From Pyricularia pennisetigena (Eukaryota; Ascomycota; Sordariomycetes; Magnaporthales; Pyriculariaceae), in contig NW_021940942.1 in assembly GCF_004337985.1 (NCBI RefSeq), positions 1 through 27,540 of the forward strand: a DNA stretch of 27,540 bases. The letters run 5' to 3'. Position numbers and translations under genes: made by a program. Position 1 is the stretch's first letter. Each line of letters starts with the position of its first letter. Below the pieces are notes generated by a model. The model was not told where the DNA came from, did no database searches, and was given only the letters and a program-made list of their open reading frames with translations. Positions 8,386 to 18,078 of the stretch are shown here, piece by piece.

Positions 8386-8822
8386 TTACAAAAATCGAAT
8401 ATCAAAAAACGTTATTTTCAATCCGATTTTGATACAAGAGCTGATTTTCGTAACCCATTAGGTCTTTTGTTCTTGGTTTCCTTTTGCATCTCCAAGTATG
8501 TTCTAATTAATGTGTCTACCTAGTCCTTCAAATCTCTGGATCTCTCCATGTCCCATCAAAGAGCAGCTTTGCTACGCTAGGATATCTTATGATCACAATC
8601 TCTGCAAAACTCGAGGATTGGAGAGGCCTGCCTTTAGCGGCTGCCTGGTCAAAAGAATACGAAAAGCCGGGGTGGGTCTTACAGCCATTCCGGGCCCGAC
8701 CTCTAGCTGACTAGGACGCGAGCGCCGGGCTTTTTGCATAACTTGATACACTCCTCGGGATCTTTTAGAAATCCGCGCAACTGTTGACCCCTAACGACTA
8801 AGCACCAATTTAAACGAAGAAA
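8386..8822. other. Spacer, 3' side of the low-complexity protein gene
   Basis: No gene recognised. A 66-codon frame at 8510-8710 is unsupported. The stretch must include the 3' UTR of the minus-strand gene ending at 8823. Confidence 0.45.
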
Positions 8823-10920
8823 TCATCGCTGCTGGCCAAACCGCGCAATCGACTCGGTGACAAACTGTCGTCCCGGATGAGAAGCACCAGAAGGCGTGGT
8901 CATGATTTTGGGATCCAACGACAAGGGCAGAGTGGAAGCTGAACTCCTTTGAGACCTTATGGGTGGCGAGGCCATGTGGGTCGTTACAGGCGATTGTTGG
9001 CAATCGACGCCGCCGCGGCGCCATTGGATGTGGAAGGGCTGCTCAGGGGCGTAGTTATCGAGTAGTGGATCGTAAGGGTATGCCGGCCTTTGCGGAATCA
9101 GGTCCGACATGGCCCGCCTGAGCGCCGGGAGCGGGTTCATGTTTTCAAAAATGGGAGAAGTAATGCTTGTCGCCGTTGGAGGCGCCTCGGGTGATGCAGA
9201 CAGGGGCGATTTGGCTGTCGTGGCCGACGAAACGGGCCTGAGGATCGTGTTAACGGATGGCAAGGGTGCAAAGGTAGCCCCTATGGGTTGAGCAGCATGA
9301 ACCTGGGCAGTGGATTGCCCAACGAGACCTCCGGATGGCCGCCTTCCGCTTCTGTCAATCGTGAAGGGTCTTAAGGGTCGTCTGCCTGCCGCAGCAGTTC
9401 TGGGATCAGACCTAGACCTTGACAACTCTCGATCCTTCTTAGATGCTTGTTCGCTTGGCTCCTTCTGGGCCTGCTTGTCCGTTTTCTGATCTTGGTCTGA
9501 CTTCTGCTCATCTGCCCACTTAAGCTCTTTAAACTGCGAGCGCATAACCGATTGAACTTCGGGTATGGGCTTCAGTGGGCTGATGGGACTCCGCTCAGCA
9601 GAACGGATTAAAGAGCCACTGCTGTGGCTAGTGCTCCTCCTGGCGTCGGCTGGGAAGTAACCGACGGTAGAACGACCCGATCTTGATGGCTCCATGGGCA
9701 AGTCGGCCGTGGAAGCCGCCTTCTTTGAATTTGGATGAGTGGGGGCTGTTTGCAGGGGTGGAAGGTCTCCAGTAGATTGCAGTTGCTGCTCTCTTTGGCC
9801 TCTGCTCGTCGATGCAGCCCCGGGAACCCGTCGCGGTCTTGGGTCTGGGCAGCGACTCGCGTAGCCTCTCGAAAGTGTTGGTGCCGGTGGCCAAGCCCAA
9901 TCTTCGCCAAGAGGACGACGGTCTAGATCTGCAGGGAGAGGCCCCACCTCTTTCAGCAGAAAACCTGTCGACAAACCATTACGTGTTAGTTGAAAACCAG
10001 TCCTAAACCATAATTGGTTGGGCTCCTCCTTTGAAATGAATCTCTAGGAAAGAACGAAAGAAAAGAAAAGAGCGACCAAATAAATGCAAAAAAGACGCAG
10101 GTGTGTCGAACCTCAGTGCCGCCCGCTCGCACGCCAGGTAGAGCTCGTCGACACTGCCAGACGAAACCGAACCGCGCGCTCGACTCTTACAGCGGAAGGG
10201 AGTAAAAATCTCCCCAAATTGGCCGAACTGACCTTCTGTAACCCTTCGCATGTCGGACTTTGCGGGTGATGGAGGTGCCTTGCGAGGCTGCTCACCCCAT
10301 TCTGGGCCCAGCTCAAAAAGCGGCTTGGGCATTTCATCCGTAACTATGGTGGGGGATCGTGTCATAGCCTCAAAACGCAGAGAGGAGCGGAGCTCTCGGT
10401 CCGACAAGGATCGCTTCGGCGAATATTCAAAACCAACAACCCTTAGCAGTTTACCCACATGGTATTCCACAGACTGCGACTTCGACGTCTGTCGAGAATT
10501 GGGACCACTGGATCCTGGCCTCGACCTTACTGGAAGGATTCGAGATGCGGGAGGGTATGTTTCATTTGCATCCTCATCATCGATCGCGTTCTCAGGAAGC
10601 TGACTGAGTGATAGCCTGGGGAAGTCTCGAGGGTCTAGAGGCGGTGGCGAAGGGTCGCTCTTATTTTTCAGGATCGACCTCTTGGGCGACGGCCTTTTCG
10701 AAGACGGCGGCAGGTATATGCGGGCCTTTGACTTTTTGGTTCTGGCAAATCGCCTGTTCTGAGGGGCACGGACGGGAACCGAAATTTGACCTTTATCGCA
10801 GGCAGTGATTGTGCAGGATGAAGCCGAGGTACCAGCATCTGAGGCTGGCGATGCGACTGGTGAGGTTCCAGGCGAGTGGGCACTATTTTCCGAGTGATTT
10901 GTACTGATACTGGGGAGCAT
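8823..10920 (-). CDS. Low-complexity, probably disordered protein of unknown function (spliced, junctions uncertain)
   Basis: Two long minus-strand blocks belong together. The first (10920 down to about 10108) starts MLPSIST and is rich in Ser, Pro and basic residues (KRPSPKRSILKNKSD, SSGSVDELYLACERAALR). The second (9964 to the stop at 8823) is a Ser/Pro/Arg-rich tail ending ESIARFGQQR. One consistent model uses a GTAAGA donor at 10190 and a CAG acceptor ending at 9965, giving 623 aa, but it discards the coding-like ELYLACERAALR stretch. The alternative keeps that stretch and continues in another frame through GTNTFERLRESLP (around 9880-9840), which then needs a second frame change near 9800. 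The start is chosen at ATG 10920 because a typical 60-nt intron (10980-10921, GTATGC...CTAAC...CACAG) ends exactly there and the exon before it has stops in frame. No domain was recognised; it could be a nuclear or cytoskeletal scaffold-type protein, but that is speculation. Confidence 0.6.
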
Positions 10921-10980
10921 CTGTGCGGTGTTTGTTAGCCAAAGGTTGTGGGAATGTAACAGTTTCAAGTCTATGCATAC
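10921..10980 (-). other. Candidate 5'-UTR intron of the low-complexity protein gene
   Basis: On the minus strand this 60-nt stretch begins GTATGC, has ggctaacaaac as branch site and ends CACAG, directly before the ATG at 10920. The sequence upstream of it has no in-frame ATG before stops, which suggests that the leader, not coding sequence, is spliced. Confidence 0.55.
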
Positions 10981-11713
10981 CTTGGCTGTGTTATGCTGCT
11001 GTTGGGGGTAGCCGCGGTTGACTGGTTAAAGATATTATGCCAAACCTTGGCTTGCGCACCAGGGGCTCTTGTCTGGTGCTTTATACCAAGAGTTTTTTTC
11101 TCTTCGAGTGTGAATGACTGATTAGGCTAATATTAGCTACTGACACGACAAGGCATGTTGAATAGAAATAGTAGAAGCGTGAGAACAATGGACAAGATTT
11201 GCTTCCTGGATTCGAGCGCTATTTGTAACACCATTACCTTGTAGGGGGCACCATATAGGGAATTGAGATTGATGGGATAAGTGGGTCCCAATTACGATCC
11301 TTGTTAGAGCAAGATATGATACGTTTGGCGAGCGTAGTACTACATTCTCAACTAACCACGCCGGGCAAGCCGGCACGAAGCCTGAAATCAACCAGGGAAG
11401 CGGATTATTTGGGCCCTGCAAGGCACGAGGTATACAGTCGGACAGTAAAATTTGATTCAACGTGATGGGAGGACCCCAGCAGCTCCCAGAGAGTTGGTCG
11501 TACATGAGGAAAACCACGGCCATCAGATCCACCTCCGAGTGGTCATCTTCTCAACGCTGCCACCTAGGACTCAGCTACTCTCCCTCCGTGTTTGTGTTGT
11601 AAACTACCTAATTCTAGTAAAGGCCTCCAGCCTCGGAAGAGTGCGTTTGGGCGTGACCATATTAAAGACGACGTATCCGATTAGCTAATGTACAGAATGA
11701 TCCCCAGGACTTG
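10981..11713. other. Intergenic region between two minus-strand genes
   Basis: This holds the promoter and leader of the low-complexity gene and the 3' side of the BCS1-like gene. Open frames on both strands between 11137 and 11688 have no recognisable features. No RNA gene seen. Confidence 0.5.
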
Positions 11714-13345
11714 CTAATTCTGGTTGTGGCGAGGCAGCCAAAGCAAATTGCCAAAAATACCATTTTTCTTTTCTTGGGCAACGTGGGATAGGCAGCTGGG
11801 TTTACTGCCCGTGGCTGGTTGGTTGTCCATGAAGTGGGGGAGGTTCGCCACCGCTGCCTGCGGATTGTCCTTGTGACACAACAAGTACCCTTGCACTTTG
11901 GCAGCTGAAAGACTTTTCGTCGTTATTAGACTGGCGAAATCTTGCGCTAGGTTCTCGAGGTCGATGTGAGTGGATTTATCGTCCACTGATTGACAGGTTT
12001 GCTGGTTGGTGCTGTTCTCAACTTCGAGAGATGGGAGTAAGTCTGATTGAAGTTGATACATCTTCATGAACATCAGTCTGGCCGAGTCCTCGTCCATATA
12101 CCCGAGAAAGACTTTCTTATCAACCCTTCCATCCCGAATTAACGCTTCATCTAGCTTCTCAATGTTGTTGGTAGTCATAATGATGATGCGGCCTTCTGGG
12201 CTTGCCACGCCATCCAGCGAGTTCAACAGCCCAGAAAGCGAACAGGCGGACCGCCTGCCAAACGCGCCTGGCATTCCACCTTCGCTACCGCTCTCATCTT
12301 CCGAGTCTGAATGAGAGGCATGTCGCCGCTGAAGCACAACAGCATCAACATCTTCCAGCAAAACGATACAGCTTGGCGGCAATTTTGTAAAGAGCGTTGT
12401 TAATTCGTTGTCATGGCGGACGCTTGGGATATGCAGCATATAGACGTCGAGATTGAATTCACCCGCCAACGCTAAGCTGAGAGAAGTTTTGCCGGTCCCT
12501 GGAGGTCCATGTAGGAGGTATCCTCGTCGGTAGGGTATCCCACGGTCGTGGTAGTACTTTCTGGTGCTAACGCGAAAGTAATCTTCAATGTCACTAAAGA
12601 GCTGCTTTTTTGTATCGTCTTTCAAATAAACCGTATTGAGTGACCTTTTAGCCTTTGAAAGAGTTGTGTCCCAATCTGCGCGACCGCCTAGATCACGATT
12701 TTGTCGTATATGGACAGTGACAAAGCTTTTGCGCTGTTTGTCTTTGAATTCGCAACAATGGCGCAGAAACTTGTCGATGGGACTTAAACACCAACCTAGG
12801 CATAGAATAACCAATGGCTCTTTCACATCCGGAGGACTGGCATATTTGTCTGGCGTCCTGCCAGAGGGCTTAGCAGATATGCGACGAATGATCAGCAGTC
12901 TACCATCATGGCGGACTAATTTGATTCTGAACGTGGAAGTGTACTCGATCTGGCAATCACTGGCTTTGTGATCGTCCCTCATAGTTCTCTGATACCAAAA
13001 GGGAATGATGGGGCGATCGGCAGTCTCTGTGTGTGCTGTTACGATGTGCTCGGTGGAGTCTTTGCTGCTGAGATAGTTGATGACGTCTCTGTTTAGGCGG
13101 TCATTGGCCGCTATGGATACTGACGCGGTAAACAAGGGTATTATACCATATAAGATGCGCTTGCTGAACTCGATCAGATTCGATATGGCGCTAAGTAGCG
13201 ACAGCAGCCATATTACAAGACTGATATCAAGCCAGCTCTCCATGGAAGAGGGAAAACTGATCCCCAGAGCGGCTTTTTGAGCGAGGTGTACAAGTGTACT
13301 TCCCGCCGCAGCGGTTCCGCTAATCAGAGTGGCAAGAGTTGACAT
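11714..13345 (-). CDS. BCS1-like AAA ATPase (543 aa)
   Basis: This is a single open frame from ATG 13345 to TAG, with no intron needed. An N-terminal hydrophobic segment (WLDISLVIWLLSLLSAI, about residues 38-54) precedes a BCS1-type N-terminal domain with FWYQRTMRDD and WCLSPIDKFLRHC. The AAA domain has Walker A GPPGTGKT (about residues 280-287), Walker B CIVLLEDVDAV (about 327-337), SGLLNSLDGV, the TTNNIEKLDEALIRDGRVD arginine-finger block and a C-terminal lid. Bcs1 inserts the Rieske protein into mitochondrial complex III; fungi also carry several diverged paralogues of unknown role. This protein has a Ser/Asp/Glu-rich insertion (SHSDSEDESGSEGG) after Walker B and a diverged N-terminus, so I read it as a paralogue rather than the orthologue. 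Membrane-anchored, perhaps mitochondrial; all ATPase motifs look intact. The start is the first in-frame ATG; an upstream TTG extension is unlikely. Confidence 0.9.
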   Translation of the reverse strand: MSTLATLISGTAAAGSTLVHLAQKAALGISFPSSMESWLDISLVIWLLSLLSAISNLIEFSKRILYGIIPLFTASVSIAANDRLNRDVINYLSSKDSTEHIVTAHTETADRPIIPFWYQRTMRDDHKASDCQIEYTSTFRIKLVRHDGRLLIIRRISAKPSGRTPDKYASPPDVKEPLVILCLGWCLSPIDKFLRHCCEFKDKQRKSFVTVHIRQNRDLGGRADWDTTLSKAKRSLNTVYLKDDTKKQLFSDIEDYFRVSTRKYYHDRGIPYRRGYLLHGPPGTGKTSLSLALAGEFNLDVYMLHIPSVRHDNELTTLFTKLPPSCIVLLEDVDAVVLQRRHASHSDSEDESGSEGGMPGAFGRRSACSLSGLLNSLDGVASPEGRIIIMTTNNIEKLDEALIRDGRVDKKVFLGYMDEDSARLMFMKMYQLQSDLLPSLEVENSTNQQTCQSVDDKSTHIDLENLAQDFASLITTKSLSAAKVQGYLLCHKDNPQAAVANLPHFMDNQPATGSKPSCLSHVAQEKKNGIFGNLLWLPRHNQN

Positions 13346-14810
13346 TCCCCAGCTGAAGCTTATGAAACGATAGAGCAAATATGTTATAAGTTGAAAGTGG
13401 CTGATGCGGAGTAAAGTCGAAGGCTAGAGGTCATAGCCCTGTTGCTGCGATGCGGGTGAAAACCAAATTTATAACAAGATTAGAAATCTAACAATGCTCT
13501 GGATTTGTGTGGGCAGATCATCAAAGGAGGAATTTTGCAAAATCGGTAGCCGTCATGTTTGCCAGATACTTTGATAAGGTTATTTATACCCTTGAGCAAA
13601 AGCTATTGCTCACAAACCTCATTACCACAACCAAAAATCGACCGGCCGGGGTCAGGCTGAGATAGAATGCGGCTCATCCTATGTGCCTTCGAGCCCAACT
13701 GGTGGTAACCAAGACACAAAAGTGTACGGTAACCCCCTGTCAATGAAACATGCAACCTTGGTATGGTTGAAGCCTCAGCGCGTCGCTTACCTGTTATGTT
13801 ACCTCGAACCGCTCTTAATTCGCCTAAATTGCAAAACTACAAACCTGCATTCAGTACAAGTCATTGTGCAGCCTGACAGGCGTACTGGTGAGCGGGTGAT
13901 GAATTTTGGGTCGCTGACATGTTCCCCAAAACAAAGGTTTGCGCTTCTGAGTGCTCCTTCCAAGTGTGGCTGGTTCGACGCCATGTAGTTGTGGCTCTAA
14001 CAGCCTGCATTGGCCAATGAAAGCCGTTCCGCCAAGAGATGAGGGGTGCCCATCACTGATCGCACCGCAAAGAATATCCTGGCGCTGTACGTAGTACGTG
14101 TTGGCGCTGTGGACCTGTTCCGGGTGGAGATTGCGGCCAAGGAAGAACCATGATGAATGAATGCAACATATTCTTCTTCCCTTGCCCCATTCCTTTTCAA
14201 CATTAAGCTTACCCCTACTGCGTTTCGGAGCTTGCGGGAAATTAAGATTCGGTGATGATGATGTCCTGCGTCGATACCCCAAATAATTGCAGTGCATCCC
14301 TTGTAGGTGTCTTTCAGGGAGCCATTGTGCAAATAACGGGTCCAGTGCCTGTTGCAAACTAGCGTGTTACTGCACGTACTGCCTGTAATTATTTTACGGT
14401 CAGTGCCCCACTATATTACATTCCATGCAATCACCAAAGGTCAGCCTTTTATGCCCCTGCATAACAGAGTTTTAGCGCACACTGGATGTATAGGGTTCTG
14501 ATTAGAGCTACACGCGAGGGTTTAACTGTTTGTGGTTTGCAACCATACGGTATGCAGCACATTTTTGCACGACAGCATAGATTTGGTGGTCTCTTGCGTC
14601 TTCGTGAGATTAAATTGCTGGGGCAGTTCAATTAGTAGAACACTCTTTGCCATGCGCATATATGTCTGCCAGCAAGGCAACTTGAGATGACGATTGTGTA
14701 ATTGCATAATGCCTTGGATGTCCAGAGTGTGCGGTATGGCGCGTGTCCGGGCCAGATCAGTCTGGCAGCCAAAATAAGCTGCATGCTTCAAGTCGACAGC
14801 CACACCTAAC
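13346..14810. other. Intergenic region with unsupported open frames
   Basis: This contains the divergent promoters of the BCS1-like gene and the downstream plus-strand gene. A 168-codon minus-strand frame (14357-13851) contains ANTYYVQRQDILCGAISDG and several Cys and His residues, and a GTAAGC donor lies near 14212. It lacks an ATG at its start, overlaps a competing 111-codon frame at 14332-13997, and matches no family I know. I leave it as a possible degenerate or spliced gene only. Confidence 0.4.
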
Positions 14811-14906
14811 CCCTTCCCCTCTCTCCCCTCTCTCCCTCTCTCCCTCTCTCCCTCTCTCCCTCTCTCCCTCTCTCCCTCTCTCCCTCTCTCCCTCTCTCCC
14901 TCTCTC
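14811..14906 (+). repeat. CT-rich microsatellite (about ten copies of an 8-bp unit)
   Basis: This is a nearly perfect run of the 8-mer ctctccct. It is pure pyrimidine on the plus strand and ends about 50 bp before the ATG at 14956. CT-rich tracts are common in fungal promoters and leaders, and this one may have expanded from such a tract. Confidence 0.92.
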
Positions 14907-14955
14907 GCCTGTGGTTTCGACCTTACCCCTACTTAAAAAGCTAGGCCCAACCAAC

Positions 14956-16317
14956 ATGTCAGAAATAGTTCTTTTTTGTTCCTTTTGTAAACGACCCTTC
15001 CGCAAGCGACCAAAAGGCCAGTCCAATCTCAAGAGGCACATCCAAAGTTGCAAAAAAGCGCCTCTACCTCAAAAAGTGCCTCTACCTCAAAAAGTGCCTC
15101 TACCTCTTCATGACCACCAAACTCACCATTTGGTTGTTTGTCTTCGCCCTGAGAGCTTCAAGTTCACAATCGATAATGCGCCGCACCTATACATACAGGT
15201 TGACCTCCTGGGGGAAGAGATCTCGAAATCGGCATGGTTTCCGGGACCTGAAGCACTAAGATCGTTTCCAAATTTTCACGAGGAGATAGGGAACAACCAG
15301 GTGGTGCTTCATCAATCACTAGTTACGGCCTTCCACCTAAAACATCTGTCCAAGTCAGGCGAATTCACGGTTGATATTCGAGAGTGGAACTCAAAAGTAT
15401 TTGACGACTTCCCTGGCGTCGATTCGAAAAAGGTCACCTTCCTCTTCCTTGACACGACTGACGGCGACCCCAAAAAGGCAACGGAGCCCTGGGTGCAAGC
15501 ATTGCAACTCAGAGACAGAAGACATGTCAATCTCTACCCAAGCCAACGAGAAATGGAGGCGGAGCAGGGGAAGGTGGAGCTGATCAAAGTCTTGGACACC
15601 ATCGCAAAAGCCGCTACAGAGTCGAAGTTCCAGTTCCGACCCAAGACTTGTTTCGGAACAGGCATCTGTCCGTTGATTAAAGAGCAAATCACAGTATACA
15701 AACGCTCCTGGAGCGCAACTTCATCCCATGTACGCATCCGAGACGAAAGACTGTCCTGTGTACCATGCTTTCCACTTGTTGACAAGCCGAAAAGCTTTAT
15801 CACGACGAAACGGAAACGAGGGCAGGTGTCCACTGAGGAGTACACCGTCAACGTACCTTGGTTCCACCAGGAATACATACCTTTGGCGGCTAAAGGGGAG
15901 TTCCGCGTATTCATTTTCCCAGAAAGCAGCTCGAAAGGAGTGGTCTTCCACTGGGTTCATACTGCTGTTAACCGCGACAACCCGAAAGTCAAAGATGTCG
16001 TTCTTGTTACCAAACCATCCGGAGACGACAGCGAAGAGTTCACGGGAAATAGTACAACTGAGGAGCAGCTCAAAAAGTTTGCACTCTACTACTACGAGAA
16101 GTTGCGGAAGCTGCTACCGGGAATGTCATTCGACGATGGCGTTCGCCTGGATATTGGAGCCAGCGGGGATGGGAGGCTTTGGGTTATTGAAGTCACTCCA
16201 TGGTACTCGGCCCATTACTTTTCAGAGACCAGCTTGCCTTGCCCAAATACACAGGTCTGCAAGGCATTCGCCACATCTTTGACACGTTCTTTGGCACGTT
16301 CCAAAGTCACAGGCTAA
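14956..16317 (+). CDS. Hypothetical protein with C2HC finger and possible ATP-grasp-like C-terminus (453 aa)
   Basis: Intronless frame from ATG 14956 (MSEIVLFCSFC) to TAA at 16315-16317. Residues 8-32 form C-x2-C-x16-H-x3-C, a compact zinc-finger pattern, in a basic context (KRPFRKRPKGQSNLKRH). Residues 36-52 hold a threefold KVPLPQ-type repeat coded by an 18-bp tandem repeat at 15061-15110. The C-terminal third has GEFRVFIFPE (about 314), a KKFALYYYEKLRKLLPG helix and VRLDIGASGDGRLWVIEVTPW (about 395-415). A beta strand RVF, then D-x-x-x-x-x-x-G-x-x-W-V-I-E-V-x, is how the metal-binding end of ATP-grasp ligase-like domains reads, but no typical N-terminal ATP-grasp lysine was pinned down. 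The start is chosen because the tract upstream is a CT microsatellite without a better ATG. The substrate is unknown and the fold call is tentative. Confidence 0.72.
   Translation: MSEIVLFCSFCKRPFRKRPKGQSNLKRHIQSCKKAPLPQKVPLPQKVPLPLHDHQTHHLVVCLRPESFKFTIDNAPHLYIQVDLLGEEISKSAWFPGPEALRSFPNFHEEIGNNQVVLHQSLVTAFHLKHLSKSGEFTVDIREWNSKVFDDFPGVDSKKVTFLFLDTTDGDPKKATEPWVQALQLRDRRHVNLYPSQREMEAEQGKVELIKVLDTIAKAATESKFQFRPKTCFGTGICPLIKEQITVYKRSWSATSSHVRIRDERLSCVPCFPLVDKPKSFITTKRKRGQVSTEEYTVNVPWFHQEYIPLAAKGEFRVFIFPESSSKGVVFHWVHTAVNRDNPKVKDVVLVTKPSGDDSEEFTGNSTTEEQLKKFALYYYEKLRKLLPGMSFDDGVRLDIGASGDGRLWVIEVTPWYSAHYFSETSLPCPNTQVCKAFATSLTRSLARSKVTG
15061..15114 (+). repeat. 18-bp tandem repeat, three copies, in coding sequence
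   Basis: The unit cctctacctcaaaaagtg occurs at 15061 and 15079, with a partial third copy at 15097. It encodes PLPQKV repeats just after the zinc finger. In-frame units let copy number vary without breaking the protein. Confidence 0.85.
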
Positions 16318-16736
16318 TAAGCAGCTAAGGACGGACAAGTCAATAGGACCAAAATCAATAAAGTCTTCTTCTTTTCGATGTGACCAAGGTACCCATCCAC
16401 AGTCTCCAATCCAGTTGACATGCTAGACGCCAGTTGATCATTGTTATTCCAATACCAAGAAGCATTCACTAACATCCGAAAGTCCATCAGAATCGAGCCA
16501 GTTGGTTGCGTAGACACAGTCACCTTTCCATCATGCTTCAGGGATTTAAATTCGAGATTAAGTGAAGTATTTAGACAACGATAGCACTCGCATGCGCGGT
16601 GGTCTGCTTTTGAGCCTTTTAGAAAAATAATGTGGCAGTAAAAGCTTTTTGCCCCTTAGCCATCTACTTTGCTACCTTCTATGCTGTCCACCCTTATCGC
16701 CCGTAGGCCCGTACACTGGAGATAGGAGAAACTGCT
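16318..16736. other. Convergent 3' regions
   Basis: The plus-strand gene ending at 16317 and the minus-strand rhodopsin-domain gene ending at 16737 converge here, so their 3' UTRs lie in this stretch. A 69-codon minus-strand frame at 16523-16314 has no ATG at its start. I do not call it a gene. Confidence 0.5.
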
Positions 16737-18078
16737 TCAGCAATCCGTCAGCTGCGTCGAGGAATCGACCATGCCACTTGTCCTCAAGCTGCTTAAAGAC
16801 GGACCCGAACCTGAGTTACCATTTTTTGGACCCATAGAGGATGACGCCTTGATGACGCCAAGTTCATGTGTCGCGGAGCCAATGCCGAAGCTATGCCTTC
16901 TAAGCCGTATATTTCCACCATACCCGTCTCCGCCGGAGGGTCCTCTGGATGAGCTATCTCGGAAAGGAGCCCAAAAGTGTTTGGCGAATTTGCTCAAAGT
17001 GGGCATGGATCCGCAAATGATGAAAAGGTTGGCTTCGAGAATGCTGGATAAGCAAGTATGAGATGGGGCTTTTATTTATAGCAAAAATGATCAAAAAACA
17101 GAAAACTTACGACCAAACGTTTGCAGGCCCTGCATCCCAGGAAATGTCCGTTGATGTCAACAACGCAGGTAGAAGTTGCAGTCGGATGACCGAAGTGATA
17201 ACGGTGAAACTAGCAATGCTTAGAATAAACAAAGCGCCGAGCTTCTGGGCCCAACGCATTTTAAGCGGAGAAATGATCGGGATTGGGAGTATGAACAAAA
17301 TACAATCCGAGGCAATGTTCGAGACTGCGATCGCCATGTATAGGACCGCTGCATCAAGACAGTGACCCGTACCCAGTAATTCTGGCACCCAAAAAGACCT
17401 AATGGGTCTGCAGCCAAAAAGAAGCATGCTTGCGATGATAATCGTATAAAGGCTAACTGCGCAAATTGTAGCCCAGATCATGCGGTGGAACCATGGAGTC
17501 GGCGCAATTTTCCGGTAAAACAACAATATCGATATCTTGGTAAAGCCGTTGCAAAAAATAAAGGAGGGCGCAGCAATATATAAGACCTATGTTGAGCCGA
17601 GCTATTAATAACGTGAGGGAGGAGCAGGCAGAAAGGTTAAAACCTACAATCATGCTGGATTCGAATATATCGATTGGCATTTCCCATATGTGATGGCATA
17701 AGCCGCCAATAACGATTAAATATATTTGCGATAATTGCATTACCATGGAAAAGATCTATTTATCCGTTAGAGAATTGATAAACAGGCGATAGCCAGACGA
17801 CATATACCAATATCGAGAGGCAAAACAAAGATACATACCCAAACAATGCATATAAACCAGTTTTCAATATAAATAGCCTTGATGAGAAAAATCTTGGTGA
17901 ACATGCGCTGGCACAGTGCGATGAAGGCCAGAAACCCAACGATCCCGAAGACGAGGAAGTGCGCCAGCGCACTCTGTTCTGCCGGGTTCTTGAGATCGGG
18001 GGTATAGCCTTTGGGAGGCAGGGCGAAGACGGTAACTCCGTCTACCTCAGGAAAAACTGTCGAAGAGTTTGCAGACAT
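16737..18078 (-). CDS. Fungal rhodopsin-domain (PTH11-like) integral membrane protein, four exons (376 aa)
   Basis: Exons on the minus strand are 18078-17839, 17755-17648, 17586-17111 and 17043-16737. Introns are 83, 61 and 67 nt with donors GTATGT, GTAGGT and GTAAGT; the first has a clear CTAAC branch site. Phases agree and total 377 codons. The protein has an extracellular N-terminus, then helices near HFLVFGIVGFLAFIAL (40-55) and IENWFICIVWIFSMV (71-85). Family signatures follow: GGLCHHIWEMP (97-107), NGFTKISILLFYRKI (129-143), FGCRPIRSFW, CLDAAVLYMAIAVSNIASDC, LFILPIPII, ISWDAG and EANLFIICGSMPTL (278-291). The tail is Ser/Gly-rich and cytoplasmic. No N-terminal CFEM domain. Such proteins are seven-helix, receptor-like; the best known relative, PTH11, senses surface cues, but ligands of most members are unknown. 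This is the clearest multi-intron gene in the window, and every junction restores a family motif. Confidence 0.93.

Noticed and set aside
13851..14357. 168-codon minus-strand frame with several Cys residues
   Set aside because: No ATG near its start, a competing frame on the same strand, and no recognisable family; kept only as a note in the spacer.
14757..15053. Minus-strand frame rich in Arg-Glu-Gly repeats
   Set aside because: It is the antisense of the CT microsatellite and of the C2HC-finger coding sequence.
16314..16523. Minus-strand 69-codon frame after the C2HC-finger gene
   Set aside because: No ATG at the start and it lies in the convergent 3' region.
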